A stretch of 53,032 nt of DNA from an uncultured Clostridia bacterium (lineage in GTDB: Bacteria; Bacillota; Clostridia; UBA1381; UMGS1253). The position numbers and the translations under genes are program-made. The stretch's first letter is position 1. Each line of letters opens with the position of its first letter. Shown here piece by piece: positions 25,295 through 34,674 of the stretch. The notes under the pieces are model-generated. The model was given only the letters and a program-made list of their open reading frames with translations, ran no database searches and was not told the DNA's origin. The stretch lies in NCBI GenBank assembly GCA_934457145.1, contig CAKSHP010000015.1, forward strand, positions 1-53,032, in the 5' to 3' direction.

Positions 25295-26164
25295 TTGTTT
25301 ACCCGGCTTACTATAGATGATAAAGAAAAATATTTAAAGTATTATAATTTTGAAAAATACCCTCATTCTCAATACAACTTTACAACGCTTTTTGCCTGGC
25401 AAAGCTTTCTTGATACATCATTTGATATAATTGACGGCTGTTTTTGTATCCGTCATATTTCAAACCGCAAAATTTATTATATGTTTCCCGTAGGAGACAA
25501 CAACCCGAACGATGCAATAGATTATCTTTGCTTTAAAAATCCCGGCAGCTGCATACTTGCATGCGTGACAGAAGATATGTATGATAAAATTGAAAAAAAA
25601 GACTGTTTTATAAAAAACGATAACCGCAATAACTATGATTACGTATACGAAACGCAAAAGCTTATCTCGCTTTCCGGCAAAAAGCTTCATTCGAAAAAAA
25701 ATCATATAAACAAATTTTTAAACACCTATAATAATTACCGTTTTGATTTTATAGATGAAAAAAATATTGCCGATTGCCTTTTGATCACGGATATCTGGTT
25801 TAAAAATAAATATGACTCTTTAGACAAATATGCGCTTAAGGAATACTATTCCATTAAAGACACCCTTGCAAATATAAAGCCGCTCGGTTTAAAAGGAATT
25901 ATACTATATGTAAACGACACGCCCGCCGCATACAGCATCGGCGAATACATGTCAAATGACACAGCTCTTATTCATATTGAAAAATCAACCGGAATCTTTA
26001 ACGATTGTTACCCCATGATTAACAATCTGATGTGCAAATATGCTTTTTCGGACACAAGTTTTATAAACCGCGAAGAGGATATGGGCATGGAGAATTTAAG
26101 AAAAGCAAAGCTTTCATACCGCCCATGCCGGTTTGTTGAGGTTTGCGATCTTGTAAAAAAATAA
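25295..26164 (+). CDS. DUF2156 / GNAT-like acyltransferase
   Basis: 289 residues, TTG start at 25295 with AAAAAGGT some 12 bases upstream (weak). The opening (LTIDDKEKYLKYYNF ... FTTLFAWQSF) and the later YVNDTPAAYSIGEYM with YPMINNLMCKYAF match DUF2156, the fold shared with the soluble domain of MprF lysyl-phosphatidylglycerol synthases. Without a membrane domain it may transfer an aminoacyl or acyl group onto an unknown soluble acceptor. Transcribed alone. Confidence 0.8.
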   Translation: MFTRLTIDDKEKYLKYYNFEKYPHSQYNFTTLFAWQSFLDTSFDIIDGCFCIRHISNRKIYYMFPVGDNNPNDAIDYLCFKNPGSCILACVTEDMYDKIEKKDCFIKNDNRNNYDYVYETQKLISLSGKKLHSKKNHINKFLNTYNNYRFDFIDEKNIADCLLITDIWFKNKYDSLDKYALKEYYSIKDTLANIKPLGLKGIILYVNDTPAAYSIGEYMSNDTALIHIEKSTGIFNDCYPMINNLMCKYAFSDTSFINREEDMGMENLRKAKLSYRPCRFVEVCDLVKK

Positions 26165-26175
26165 TTATAAAAAAC

Positions 26176-26202
26176 GTGCGCGGCATTTCTTTGCCGCGCG
26201 CC
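26176..26202 (-). terminator. Bidirectional terminator
   Basis: GCGCGGCA pairs with TGCCGCGC around a 6-base loop. On the minus strand a run of six T follows after ACG; on the plus strand the T-rich tract begins 13 bases later. Confidence 0.7.
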
Positions 26203-26239
26203 TGTTTGATTTTTTTAAAAATAATACTAACTAAAAAAC

Positions 26240-28315
26240 TTAGTTTTCCTTTACTATTATAACTGCGCTGTCCCGGTTTAAATCAAGATTTATGCAATCC
26301 GTGTTTTCATATGTTTTGCCGCTTACAATATCTTTGTAATTTCCCTTTTCCTTTAAATGAAGAATATTTTCTCCCTTTCCTGAAAAAACCGCCGTAAATC
26401 TGTTGTCGCCGAAATACACGCTTCCTGGGCTGCCGTAAATATGACAGCCTGCATCTTTTGCAATTAAATTTAAATCTTTGCTTGTAAGTTTAAGCGAAGT
26501 GTCTATAATTTTTGTTCCGCTTTTTAATGTTTTGCCGCTCTTTTCGCCTTTTATTGCATAAATCGGCGGATATGTAAGATTGCTGTTTTTTTCCGGACAA
26601 ACCGAAAAACCCGTAAACTTTCTGACATTGTCTATGTCATATTTTCCGTTATACCAAATTCCCGAAGCATAAAGATACATAAGTGTGCAGCCGTTTTTAT
26701 TAATTTCTTCTGCCTTTTCTTTTATTTTATCGTCTGCCGTGAAGCAATGAGCAAAAATACAAAGCTTATATCCTGATGTGTCAATTTCAGTAAAATCAGA
26801 CAATCTGTACATATCGCACAAAACTCCGCTCTGATTTAACTCACACATAAAGTTTAAAGATATATCTATCATAAATTTCTCATCGGGCATCGTTTTTTCC
26901 ATTCCCTTTTCGTCAAAGAGAACGAGCACATCAGCCGTGCTTTCATGATTTGTTTTATCAAGCGCCTTTTTTATTTTGGTCATCTTTTTAACAAGACTCA
27001 TAATCTCGGGCGAATCAAACCATCCGCCACCCAAATCCATCCACCAAAACGACGCTCCGTGCGACATATTTTTGCAAAGCTCTCTTAAAAACACCGCATT
27101 TGTTCCCTCCGGCGTGTCGGCACGGTTTTCGTCTGCGGAAGTTTCGCGGCAAAGATACGTTCTGTTGTCAAGCTCGTCAAGCCAGATTTTCTTTCGCATA
27201 ATCGAATCCACCGGACACATAAAGCCGCCGCTGTCACCGGGAAGACATCTGTAATACGATTTAGGCGATGCAAAAAAATCCACCCACTTTGAGTTTAACA
27301 CTCTGTCAACTCCGAGATGCCCTGTGTAGTTTGCGTTCCACATAAAATTCATATACCCGTAAAACACGCCCGCAAGCTTTCCTGTCAGCTGCTTTACCGT
27401 TTTGCAAAAATGAATAATTGCGTCCGAATTGGTTTTTGACGAAAACTCGTCGTAATCTATTGCCATTTGATTTTTCGCTCTGAAAAACTTATCAAGGCCG
27501 TGTTTTTCAAAATAGCGCACCTCAGGACTTGTTAAAAACATTTCGTCGCGGGAAATGCTGTTTATTTGCCATGCCTCTTTTATTTTTTCGTTGCTTCCGT
27601 ATTTTTCTTTTGCAAAATCATAAAAATATCTTAAATTATTTATTCCGTAGTCGCCGTAATGTTCCGATTGCCTGCCCCAAAGCATCGATTCTCCGCATGC
27701 ACCATATGCAATATGGTATCCCGCAATTTTGCCCGGATATCTTTTTTCTACATGCTCTATAAGCTTTGTGAGCGCCGCAGCAGCATCGCAAAGCCACTTT
27801 TTTGACGAAAAGCTTTGCAGCGCAATAAGAGAATTTATATTCGGGCGGTTGTCTGCAAATTCGTCGCCTGCCCTGTAATATCCCGTCTCCGACTCATAGC
27901 CCAAATAGTCCTGACGCAGCGTTGCAACCAAATCTTCTATTTTGTCTCTTTGCTCTGCTCCCTCATAATACACAAACACATCTTCGGGATTTTTTTTGCA
28001 CCAGTCAATCGGCACATTAAGCTTTACCCTCGGAATAAAAACGCAGTCCGAATTGTTTTCAAAAAAAGCGTCAAGCGTTTTGTCCGTAACCGAATAATCG
28101 TATTCATCCGCTCCAACCCAGCCCGAATGAAGTATGCCTGTGTGAACCTTAACGCCGGCTTTTGAAAACGCATCGTTAAATTTCGCATATTTTCTGTAGT
28201 CCTTCGTGAAAACAACAATATCTCCGTTTTCATCTTTCATAGGCGGATCATATGCAAATCCAAGCCTTGAAAAAAACACGGGATTTTTCTTTAAAAATTC
28301 TATATCGTAATTCAT
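26240..28315 (-). CDS. GH42-like (clan GH-A) glycoside hydrolase
   Basis: 691 residues, ATG at 28315 with AAAGG upstream. N-terminal (beta/alpha)8 barrel of the beta-galactosidase/GH42 type: FIPRVKLNVPIDWCKKNPED, GYHIAYGACGESMLWGR (likely acid/base Glu in GACGES) and KIWLDELDNRTYL (likely nucleophile Glu). A Rossmann-like trimerisation or glutamine-amidotransferase-like domain (about 445-560) and a small C-terminal beta domain follow, as in GH42. No signal peptide. The usual WQxxNE motif of classical GH42 is not seen, so assignment to GH42 itself is uncertain; a related newer family is possible. Likely exo-acting on imported oligosaccharides. Confidence 0.72.
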   Translation of the reverse strand: MNYDIEFLKKNPVFFSRLGFAYDPPMKDENGDIVVFTKDYRKYAKFNDAFSKAGVKVHTGILHSGWVGADEYDYSVTDKTLDAFFENNSDCVFIPRVKLNVPIDWCKKNPEDVFVYYEGAEQRDKIEDLVATLRQDYLGYESETGYYRAGDEFADNRPNINSLIALQSFSSKKWLCDAAAALTKLIEHVEKRYPGKIAGYHIAYGACGESMLWGRQSEHYGDYGINNLRYFYDFAKEKYGSNEKIKEAWQINSISRDEMFLTSPEVRYFEKHGLDKFFRAKNQMAIDYDEFSSKTNSDAIIHFCKTVKQLTGKLAGVFYGYMNFMWNANYTGHLGVDRVLNSKWVDFFASPKSYYRCLPGDSGGFMCPVDSIMRKKIWLDELDNRTYLCRETSADENRADTPEGTNAVFLRELCKNMSHGASFWWMDLGGGWFDSPEIMSLVKKMTKIKKALDKTNHESTADVLVLFDEKGMEKTMPDEKFMIDISLNFMCELNQSGVLCDMYRLSDFTEIDTSGYKLCIFAHCFTADDKIKEKAEEINKNGCTLMYLYASGIWYNGKYDIDNVRKFTGFSVCPEKNSNLTYPPIYAIKGEKSGKTLKSGTKIIDTSLKLTSKDLNLIAKDAGCHIYGSPGSVYFGDNRFTAVFSGKGENILHLKEKGNYKDIVSGKTYENTDCINLDLNRDSAVIIVKEN

Positions 28316-28401
28316 ATTATATAACCTTTCATGTCATTTTTTAGAAAAATCCACCATTTCGTTTTAACAGTCCGCTCCCTTTCAGACGTTAAACTCTTTT
28401 A

Positions 28402-28746
28402 TCACAGCAGCTTTTCTCCCATATCGCAGCCGCCCATAATGTGAAAATGCAGATGAAACACGGTCTGTCCCGCATTTTTTCCACAGTTGTTTATAATTCT
28501 GTAGCCGTTTTCTTTAATTCCCATAATGTTTGCAATTTCGCCTGCCTTTTCAAAAATATGCGAAACATATTTTGAATTTTTTTCATTTATCTCATTTGCC
28601 GATGCAATATGCTCTTTCGGCACAACAAGCACATGCTTGGGCGCCTGCGGATTAATATCTTCAAACGCATAAATATAATCGTCTTCATACACTTTTTTTG
28701 ATGGAATTTCGCCTGCAATTATTTTGCAGAAAATACAATCTGACAT
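28402..28746 (-). CDS. hinT: HIT-family nucleotide hydrolase (HinT-like)
   Basis: 114 residues, full length. Starts CIFCKIIAGEIPSKKVYED and ends with the histidine triad HLHFHIMGG. HinT proteins hydrolyse nucleoside phosphoramidates and aminoacyl-AMP made by aminoacyl-tRNA synthetases; it lies 79 bases downstream of alaS on the same strand, which fits. Cytosolic dimer. GAAAGGATG precedes the ATG. Confidence 0.95.
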   Translation of the reverse strand: MSDCIFCKIIAGEIPSKKVYEDDYIYAFEDINPQAPKHVLVVPKEHIASANEINEKNSKYVSHIFEKAGEIANIMGIKENGYRIINNCGKNAGQTVFHLHFHIMGGCDMGEKLL

Positions 28747-28781
28747 ATTTTTTCATCCTTTCGCTAAATGATTTTATTGCG

Positions 28782-28817
28782 CAAATGACCGCAAAGCAAA
28801 AGCCTTGCAGTCATTTG
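28782..28817 (-). terminator. Stem-loop between alaS and hinT
   Basis: CAAATGAC pairs with GTCATTTG, with more pairing inside (GCAA with TTGC). On the minus strand there is no U-run after it, so it may be a processing or stabilising stem rather than a terminator. Confidence 0.4.
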
Positions 28818-28825
28818 TTTATTTA

Positions 28826-31465
28826 TTATTTTATCTGGCTTTTTGCAATATCTGCCGCAGCTTTAAGCGCGTCATCAACCTTTGACATGTCCTTGCCGCC
28901 TGCCTGAGCGCTCTCCGGCTTACCGCCGCCGCCGCCTCCGGCAATCTTTGCAATTTCTCCTACAAGCTTTCCTGCATGAATACCTTTTTCCAAAGCCTTC
29001 TTTGAAGCCACTGCCGCAAATATAATTTTGCCTGCCGCAACGCTTGCCAAAACGCAAACTCCGCAGTCTAAGCTGTCTTTTATGCTGTCGCCCATAGTAC
29101 GAAGCTGCGAAGCATCGGCTCCGTCAAGCTTTGCGGTATAAACCGTAACACCGCCGACATCTGTGCCGTCTTTTAAAATATCCGATGTCTGCGACGCAGC
29201 AATTTTTGCCTCAAGCTTTTCAATTGTTTTTGCATATGTCTTAAGCTCGTCTGCAAGAGCGCCCACTTTTTGCACCAAATCATGCGGATTTGCCTTTATA
29301 ACGGCAGCTGTGTCCTCTATAAGCTTTTGATTTTCTTTCATGTATTTATATGCGCCGAAGCCCGTTACCGCTTCAATACGTCTAACGCCTGCCGCAACAC
29401 CCGTTTCGCTTAAAATCTTAAACATACCGGCTGTGCTTGTGTTTTTAAGATGCGTACCTCCACAGAATTCCGTTGAATAATCGCCCATTTTAACAACGCG
29501 CACGTTATCGGAATATTTCTCGCCAAACAGCGCCATAGCGCCTGTTTTCTTAGCTTCTTCAATCGGCATAACCGTTGTTGTTATGTCCAAAGATGCCAAA
29601 ATCATTTCGTTTACTTTTGCCTCAACGGTTTCGATTTCCTCTTTTGTCATTGCTGCAAAATGCGAGAAGTCAAAACGCAAACGCTGTGCGTTAACAGATG
29701 AGCCCGCCTGTGCAACATGAACGCCGAGAGTCTCGCGAAGAGCCTTATGCAAAAGATGCGTTGTTGAATGGTTTCTTGCGGTTGCAATTCTCTTTTCCTT
29801 ATCATATGCCAAATGCACGCTGTCGCCTACACTGATAACGCCCTTTTCAACAACACCTGTGTGCAGTATTTTTCCGTCGCCGACTTTGGTTGTGTTTAAA
29901 ACCTTCATTGTAAAATCTTTTGAAGATATAACGCCGCTGTCGCCTTCCTGTCCGCCGCTTTCCGCATAAAATACTGTCTTGTCGCATATAACGTTTGCCG
30001 TCTCGCCTGTGCCTATATTTTGAACTATTTCATTATCCGAAACAAGAGCGATAACCTTGCCCGTTGTTTCTTCTTTGTCATAACCTTCAAACTCTGTTGT
30101 TATCGACTTGTCGAGCTTTGAATAAACATTTTCGCTCCATGCCGCGTCCTCGCCGACATTTCTTCCTTCTCTTGCGCGCTGTCTTTGCGCTTCCATTTCC
30201 TTTGTGAAAGCATCTTCGTCAACGCTCATGCCCTTTTCGCCGAGGATTTCTTTTGTTAAATCTATCGGGAAACCATACGTGTCATAAAGCTTAAATGCGC
30301 TTTCGCCGTCCAAAACGGTTTTGCCCTTTTTGGAAAGCTCGTCTGTCATTTGAGAAAGTATCTCAAGGCCCTGGTTGATTGTTTTTTCAAAACGCTCTTC
30401 CTCTATTGCGATAACCTTTTGAATATATTCTTTCTTTTCTTCAAGCTCGGGATAAGCTTCTTTCGACTCTCCTATAACAGTGAGCGCAACGTCGCTTAAA
30501 AACGCATGGTTAATTCCAAGAAGTCTTCCGTGGCGCGCAGCGCGGCGCAAAAGGCGGCGAAGAACATATCCTCTGCCTTCGTTTGACGGAACAACACCGT
30601 CGGAAACCAAAAACGTTGTGCTTCTTATGTGGTCTGTTACAACTCGTAAAGAAACGTCGGTATCGTGGTCTTTTCCGTACTCAACATTTGCAATTTTTGC
30701 AATGTGGCGCATAATGTTTTGAACTGTGTCAACATCAAAAAGCGACGGCACGCCCTGCATAATGGACGCCAGTCTTTCAAGTCCCATACCGGTATCAATG
30801 TTCGGATGTGCCAAACGGTGATACTCGCCGTTATCGTCTTTTTCAAACTGCGTAAATACCAAATTCCAAAATTCTTCAAATCTGTCGCAATCGCAGCCAA
30901 CCGCGCAATCCGGCTTACCGCAGCCGTTTTCAACGCCGCGGTCAAAATATATCTCGGAGCACGGACCGCAGGGACCTGTTCCGATTTCCCAGAAGTTATC
31001 CTCTTTGCCCATGCGCACAATTCTCTCGGGCGGAATTTTAATTTCCTTTGTCCAGATATCAAAAGCCTCGTCATCATCTTCGTAAATCGTTATCCAAAGC
31101 TTGTCAACGGGAAGATTGAGTTTGGTTGTTATAAACTCCCACGCCCATGATATTGCCTCTTTTTTAAAGTAATCTCCGAACGAAAAGTTTCCGAGCATTT
31201 CAAAAAACGTTCCGTGGCGGGCCGTTTTTCCGACTCTTTCAATATCGGGAGTACGAATACATTTCTGGCACGTTGTTGCCCTTTTTGACGGAGGCGTTTT
31301 CGCTCCTGTGAAAAACGGCTTAAGCGGCGCCATACCCGAATTTATCAAAAGCAAGCTCGCATCGTCCTGCGGAACAAGCGGAAAGCTCGGCATACGGTAA
31401 TGTCCTTTGCTTTGATAAAAGCTTAAAAATTTCTCCCGGATTTCATTTAACCCTAATTTCTGCAT
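28826..31465 (-). CDS. alaS: Alanyl-tRNA synthetase
   Basis: 879 residues, full length. Charges tRNA-Ala. Class II catalytic core (motif 2 region GKEDNFWEIGTGPCGPCSE), the editing domain with zinc ligands HSTTHLLH and CGGTH, and the C-terminal DHHA1 domain ending in the glycine-rich GGGGGGK block. Follows metG with 31 bases between; no T-box leader is seen. It is the fourth gene of a possible apgM-permease-metG-alaS-hinT transcript. Confidence 0.98.
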   Translation of the reverse strand: MQKLGLNEIREKFLSFYQSKGHYRMPSFPLVPQDDASLLLINSGMAPLKPFFTGAKTPPSKRATTCQKCIRTPDIERVGKTARHGTFFEMLGNFSFGDYFKKEAISWAWEFITTKLNLPVDKLWITIYEDDDEAFDIWTKEIKIPPERIVRMGKEDNFWEIGTGPCGPCSEIYFDRGVENGCGKPDCAVGCDCDRFEEFWNLVFTQFEKDDNGEYHRLAHPNIDTGMGLERLASIMQGVPSLFDVDTVQNIMRHIAKIANVEYGKDHDTDVSLRVVTDHIRSTTFLVSDGVVPSNEGRGYVLRRLLRRAARHGRLLGINHAFLSDVALTVIGESKEAYPELEEKKEYIQKVIAIEEERFEKTINQGLEILSQMTDELSKKGKTVLDGESAFKLYDTYGFPIDLTKEILGEKGMSVDEDAFTKEMEAQRQRAREGRNVGEDAAWSENVYSKLDKSITTEFEGYDKEETTGKVIALVSDNEIVQNIGTGETANVICDKTVFYAESGGQEGDSGVISSKDFTMKVLNTTKVGDGKILHTGVVEKGVISVGDSVHLAYDKEKRIATARNHSTTHLLHKALRETLGVHVAQAGSSVNAQRLRFDFSHFAAMTKEEIETVEAKVNEMILASLDITTTVMPIEEAKKTGAMALFGEKYSDNVRVVKMGDYSTEFCGGTHLKNTSTAGMFKILSETGVAAGVRRIEAVTGFGAYKYMKENQKLIEDTAAVIKANPHDLVQKVGALADELKTYAKTIEKLEAKIAASQTSDILKDGTDVGGVTVYTAKLDGADASQLRTMGDSIKDSLDCGVCVLASVAAGKIIFAAVASKKALEKGIHAGKLVGEIAKIAGGGGGGKPESAQAGGKDMSKVDDALKAAADIAKSQIK

Positions 31466-31496
31466 TTTTTATTTCCCCTTTAAATCTATATAATAT

Positions 31497-33470
31497 TTAT
31501 CTTACGCTGCTTCCTTCGCTAACGCTTCTGTCGGTTGTGCAAATCGAAAGCGTGTTATCATCGCTTGCGGCAAGTATCATTCCGCACGACTCAACGCCTC
31601 TTAACTTAACCGGCTTTAAATTTGCTATCACAACAACATTTTTGCCCAAAAGTTCTTCCGGCTTATAGTGCTTTGCAAGTCCCGACACAATCTGGCGTTT
31701 TTCGCTTCCCATATCAACTTCAAGCTTATAAAGCTTGTCTGCACCCTCAATTTTTTCAACCGAAAGCACTTTTGCCGTCCGCAAATCAAGCTTTGCAAAA
31801 TCGTCGATTGTTATCTGAGGTTTTTTATCTTCTTTTTTATCTTCTTTTTTATCTTCTTTTTTATCTTCTTTCTTTTCCTCTTTAACTGCCTTTTTCGGAT
31901 ACTTAGCCTGATTAAAAGCTTCAATTTCTTTAAGCTTTTTTTCTTCATCAATTCTTGCAAACAGCGGTTTTGCCTCGCCGACTCTCTGTCCCTCGGCAGT
32001 TTTTCCGAAAACACGCGCACTGTCTATGCTCATTTCGGTTGCTCCCGTTTGCTCAAAAATGCTTTGCGCAGTCTTTGGCATAAACGGCTCAAGCAGCACA
32101 GCTATAATTCTTATCGATTCAATTAAATTATACATAACGCTTCCGAGACGTTCTTTCTTTGCTTCGTCCTTTGCCAAAACCCAGGGCATTGTCTCATCGA
32201 TATATTTGTTTGCTCTTCTTGCCAATGCTATTATAAGCTCAAGCGAATCCGCAACACGCAGCTCGTCCATTTTGCTGCAAACATCCGAAACCGTTTTCTC
32301 GCAGACATTTGCAAGGTCTTTGTCAAATTCATCTGCTTCGCCTCTTTTTAAAACAACTCCGCCGAAATATTTGTTAACCATTGCAACGCTTCTGTTGACC
32401 AAGTTGCCCAAGGTGTTTGCCAAATCGGAATTATATCTGTTGATTATTGTTTCATATGTTATTGTACCGTCTGATGCAAAAGGCATTTCGGAAAGCAAAT
32501 AATATCTTATTGCCTCAACGCCGAAAAGCTCTGATAAATCATCGGCATACATAACGTTTCCTCTCGACTTGCTCATCTTGTCCATTCCTGACAAAAGCCA
32601 AGGATGTCCGAAGATTTGCTTAGGCAGCGGCTCGCCGAGCGCCATAAGCAAAATCGGCCAGTAAATCGTATGGAAACGAAGAATGTCCTTTCCGATAATA
32701 TGCACATCGCACGGCCAGTATTTTTTATAAAGCTCCGAGCTGCCGTCCGGATCATATCCGAGAGCCGTGATATAGTTTGAAAGCGCGTCTATCCAGACAT
32801 ATATAATATGCTCCGGATCAAAATCCACCTGCACTCCCCACGTAAAGCTTGAACGCGACACACACAAATCCTGAAGCCCCGGCTTTAAAAAGTTGTTTAC
32901 CATTTCCCTTTTTCTTGCCTCAGGCTGAATAAAATCGGGGTGTTCGTCAATATATTTCATGAGCTTGTCCTGGTATTTGCTCATTTTGAAAAAATATGCC
33001 TTTTCCTTTGTCGGCGTAACGGCTCTGCCGCAGTCCGGACAGCACCCGTCAACAAGCTGTGTCGGCGTGAAAAACGATTCGCACGGCACGCAGTAGAGTC
33101 CTTCGTATTCGCCTTTATATATATCGCCCTGGTCATAGAGCTTTTTAAATATCTTTTTAACAACCGCCTCGTGTTTTTTATCGGTTGTTCTGATAAATCC
33201 GTCGTATGACGCCTCCATCAGATCCCATATTTGTCTTATCTGTCCGGCAACGTTGTCAACATACTGCTGCGGCGTTATGCCGGCAGCCTCTGCCGCCTGC
33301 TGAATTTTTTGACCGTGCTCGTCCGTTCCCGTAAGGAAATACACATCGTAGCCCAGTTTTCTTTTAAATCTCGCTATCGCATCTGTCAGCACAACTTCAT
33401 AGGTATTTCCTATATGAGGCTTTTGAGATGTGTACGCAATAGCGGTTGTAATATAAAACTTATTGTCCAT
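31497..33470 (-). CDS. metG: Methionyl-tRNA synthetase with C-terminal tRNA-binding domain
   Basis: 657 residues from ATG at 33470 (AAAGGTG just upstream). Class I signatures PHIGNTY and KMSKSRGN, with a zinc knuckle CVPC ... CCPDC near residue 130. An anticodon-binding helix bundle is followed by a charged linker built of KKED repeats (about residues 535-555) and a Trbp111/EMAP-II-like domain (LDLRTAKVLSVEKIEGADKL) that adds tRNA affinity and dimerises. The first 11 bases overlap the end of the upstream permease gene. Confidence 0.98.
   Translation of the reverse strand: MDNKFYITTAIAYTSQKPHIGNTYEVVLTDAIARFKRKLGYDVYFLTGTDEHGQKIQQAAEAAGITPQQYVDNVAGQIRQIWDLMEASYDGFIRTTDKKHEAVVKKIFKKLYDQGDIYKGEYEGLYCVPCESFFTPTQLVDGCCPDCGRAVTPTKEKAYFFKMSKYQDKLMKYIDEHPDFIQPEARKREMVNNFLKPGLQDLCVSRSSFTWGVQVDFDPEHIIYVWIDALSNYITALGYDPDGSSELYKKYWPCDVHIIGKDILRFHTIYWPILLMALGEPLPKQIFGHPWLLSGMDKMSKSRGNVMYADDLSELFGVEAIRYYLLSEMPFASDGTITYETIINRYNSDLANTLGNLVNRSVAMVNKYFGGVVLKRGEADEFDKDLANVCEKTVSDVCSKMDELRVADSLELIIALARRANKYIDETMPWVLAKDEAKKERLGSVMYNLIESIRIIAVLLEPFMPKTAQSIFEQTGATEMSIDSARVFGKTAEGQRVGEAKPLFARIDEEKKLKEIEAFNQAKYPKKAVKEEKKEDKKEDKKEDKKEDKKPQITIDDFAKLDLRTAKVLSVEKIEGADKLYKLEVDMGSEKRQIVSGLAKHYKPEELLGKNVVVIANLKPVKLRGVESCGMILAASDDNTLSICTTDRSVSEGSSVR
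31821..31868 (-). repeat. Tandem 12-bp repeat inside metG
   Basis: Four perfect copies of TTTTTTATCTTC (plus strand) encode repeated Lys-Lys-Glu-Asp in the linker of MetG. Twelve-base units keep frame, so copy number can vary between strains without breaking the gene. Confidence 0.9.
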
Positions 33471-34599
33471 TATTATCACCTTTCTTCAAAGCTTCTTTAT
33501 CTGACGGCAAATTCCCGCCGGAAAATTTTATCTTGTCAAAAACGCCTGCTGTGTATAAATTTTTGATTATAAGTATGCATACAGGGCCTAAAATCATGCC
33601 GATAATTCCGAAAAGCTTTAAACCGCAATACATCGACATCAGCGTAAATATCGGCGGTACGCCTATATGCTTGCCGACTATTTTAGGCTCTAAAATCTGT
33701 CTTGTTATAACAATTACAAAATATAAAACTATCATTATCACGCTCACGTGATACTCGCCTGTTATAAGCCCGTAGCATGCCCACGGAAACAATACCGCTC
33801 CCGAGCCGAACACCGGCAGCGCGTCAAACACTGCTATAAAAACAGCCACCAATATAAAATGCGAAACGCCCGCCAGATACATTCCTATCATCAAAGGAAC
33901 GCACACAATCGACATAATCAAAAGCTGTGCTTTTACATATCCTCCGAGAGCACGAATCATATCTTTATATATTTTGTGTGCTTTATCAATCGCACTGCTG
34001 CCGAAAAACTTCTTTGCAATATTTGAAATCAAATCGCTTTCCGCAGCCATAAAATACGTTGCCAGAAACATAACAATCGTAAATATCAAAGCCGACGGCA
34101 GCCTCATTGCAAACCCCGTTGCAAAACTTATAAGCGCATTTGCAACCGGCGCAACAAGCTTTTGAATTTCATCAAGCATTGCGGCATATGCGCGGTCTAT
34201 ATACACCTGAACGTCGGGCGTTGCTTTGGAATACATAGAATTTATGCTTTCATAAATCCTGTTTCCCACATCTGTCCAGTAAGCTCTTATGGCATCCCAG
34301 TTGTCCGCCGCCTGCTGAACATAAAGCACCAGCCGAAACGAAACATAGTAAATAAGAAAACCAATCGTAAACACAACCGCAAGCGTTGAAATTCCCGCCG
34401 CAAGCCTTTTGGGTATTTTTAATTTTTTATTTAAAAGATTAACCAAAGGAGATATTGCAAGCGACAAAACATATGCTAAGATAAACGGCAAAAAAATTGC
34501 AATTGCTTTCGGCACTGCAAAGTATGCAATGCACAGCGCCGCCGCTACACACAAAAATATAAGGATTTTTTTTGTTGTATCTTTTTTGCCATGAGCCAT
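33460..34599 (-). CDS. AI-2E family transporter (permease)
   Basis: 379 residues with about eight membrane segments, including the opening IAIFLPFILAYVLSLAISPLVN and the later GSGAVLFPWACYGLITGEY typical of the YdbI/PerM/AI-2E family. Family members export or exchange small molecules or act as Na+/H+ antiporters; AI-2 export is shown only for a few, and there is no luxS in this window. AAGGAGG precedes the ATG. It sits between apgM and metG on one strand, overlapping metG. Confidence 0.88.
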   Translation of the reverse strand: MAHGKKDTTKKILIFLCVAAALCIAYFAVPKAIAIFLPFILAYVLSLAISPLVNLLNKKLKIPKRLAAGISTLAVVFTIGFLIYYVSFRLVLYVQQAADNWDAIRAYWTDVGNRIYESINSMYSKATPDVQVYIDRAYAAMLDEIQKLVAPVANALISFATGFAMRLPSALIFTIVMFLATYFMAAESDLISNIAKKFFGSSAIDKAHKIYKDMIRALGGYVKAQLLIMSIVCVPLMIGMYLAGVSHFILVAVFIAVFDALPVFGSGAVLFPWACYGLITGEYHVSVIMIVLYFVIVITRQILEPKIVGKHIGVPPIFTLMSMYCGLKLFGIIGMILGPVCILIIKNLYTAGVFDKIKFSGGNLPSDKEALKKGDNNGQ

Positions 34600-34674
34600 A
34601 AAGCAAACCTCCTTTTTTATTTTTCCTGTCCGTACATCAGAAAGCCAGGTCCTGTGCGTTCCGCTTTCTAACGT

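Noticed and set aside
30637..31150. Long overlapping open frames on both strands within alaS
   Set aside because: They are by-products of alaS codon structure; the alaS frame has all family motifs.
31821..31868. CRISPR or other structured array
   Set aside because: Twelve-base contiguous units without spacers, in frame inside metG.
33460..34599. Autoinducer-2 export system
   Set aside because: The AI-2E name is a family label; no luxS or lsr genes are present, so the substrate cannot be assigned.
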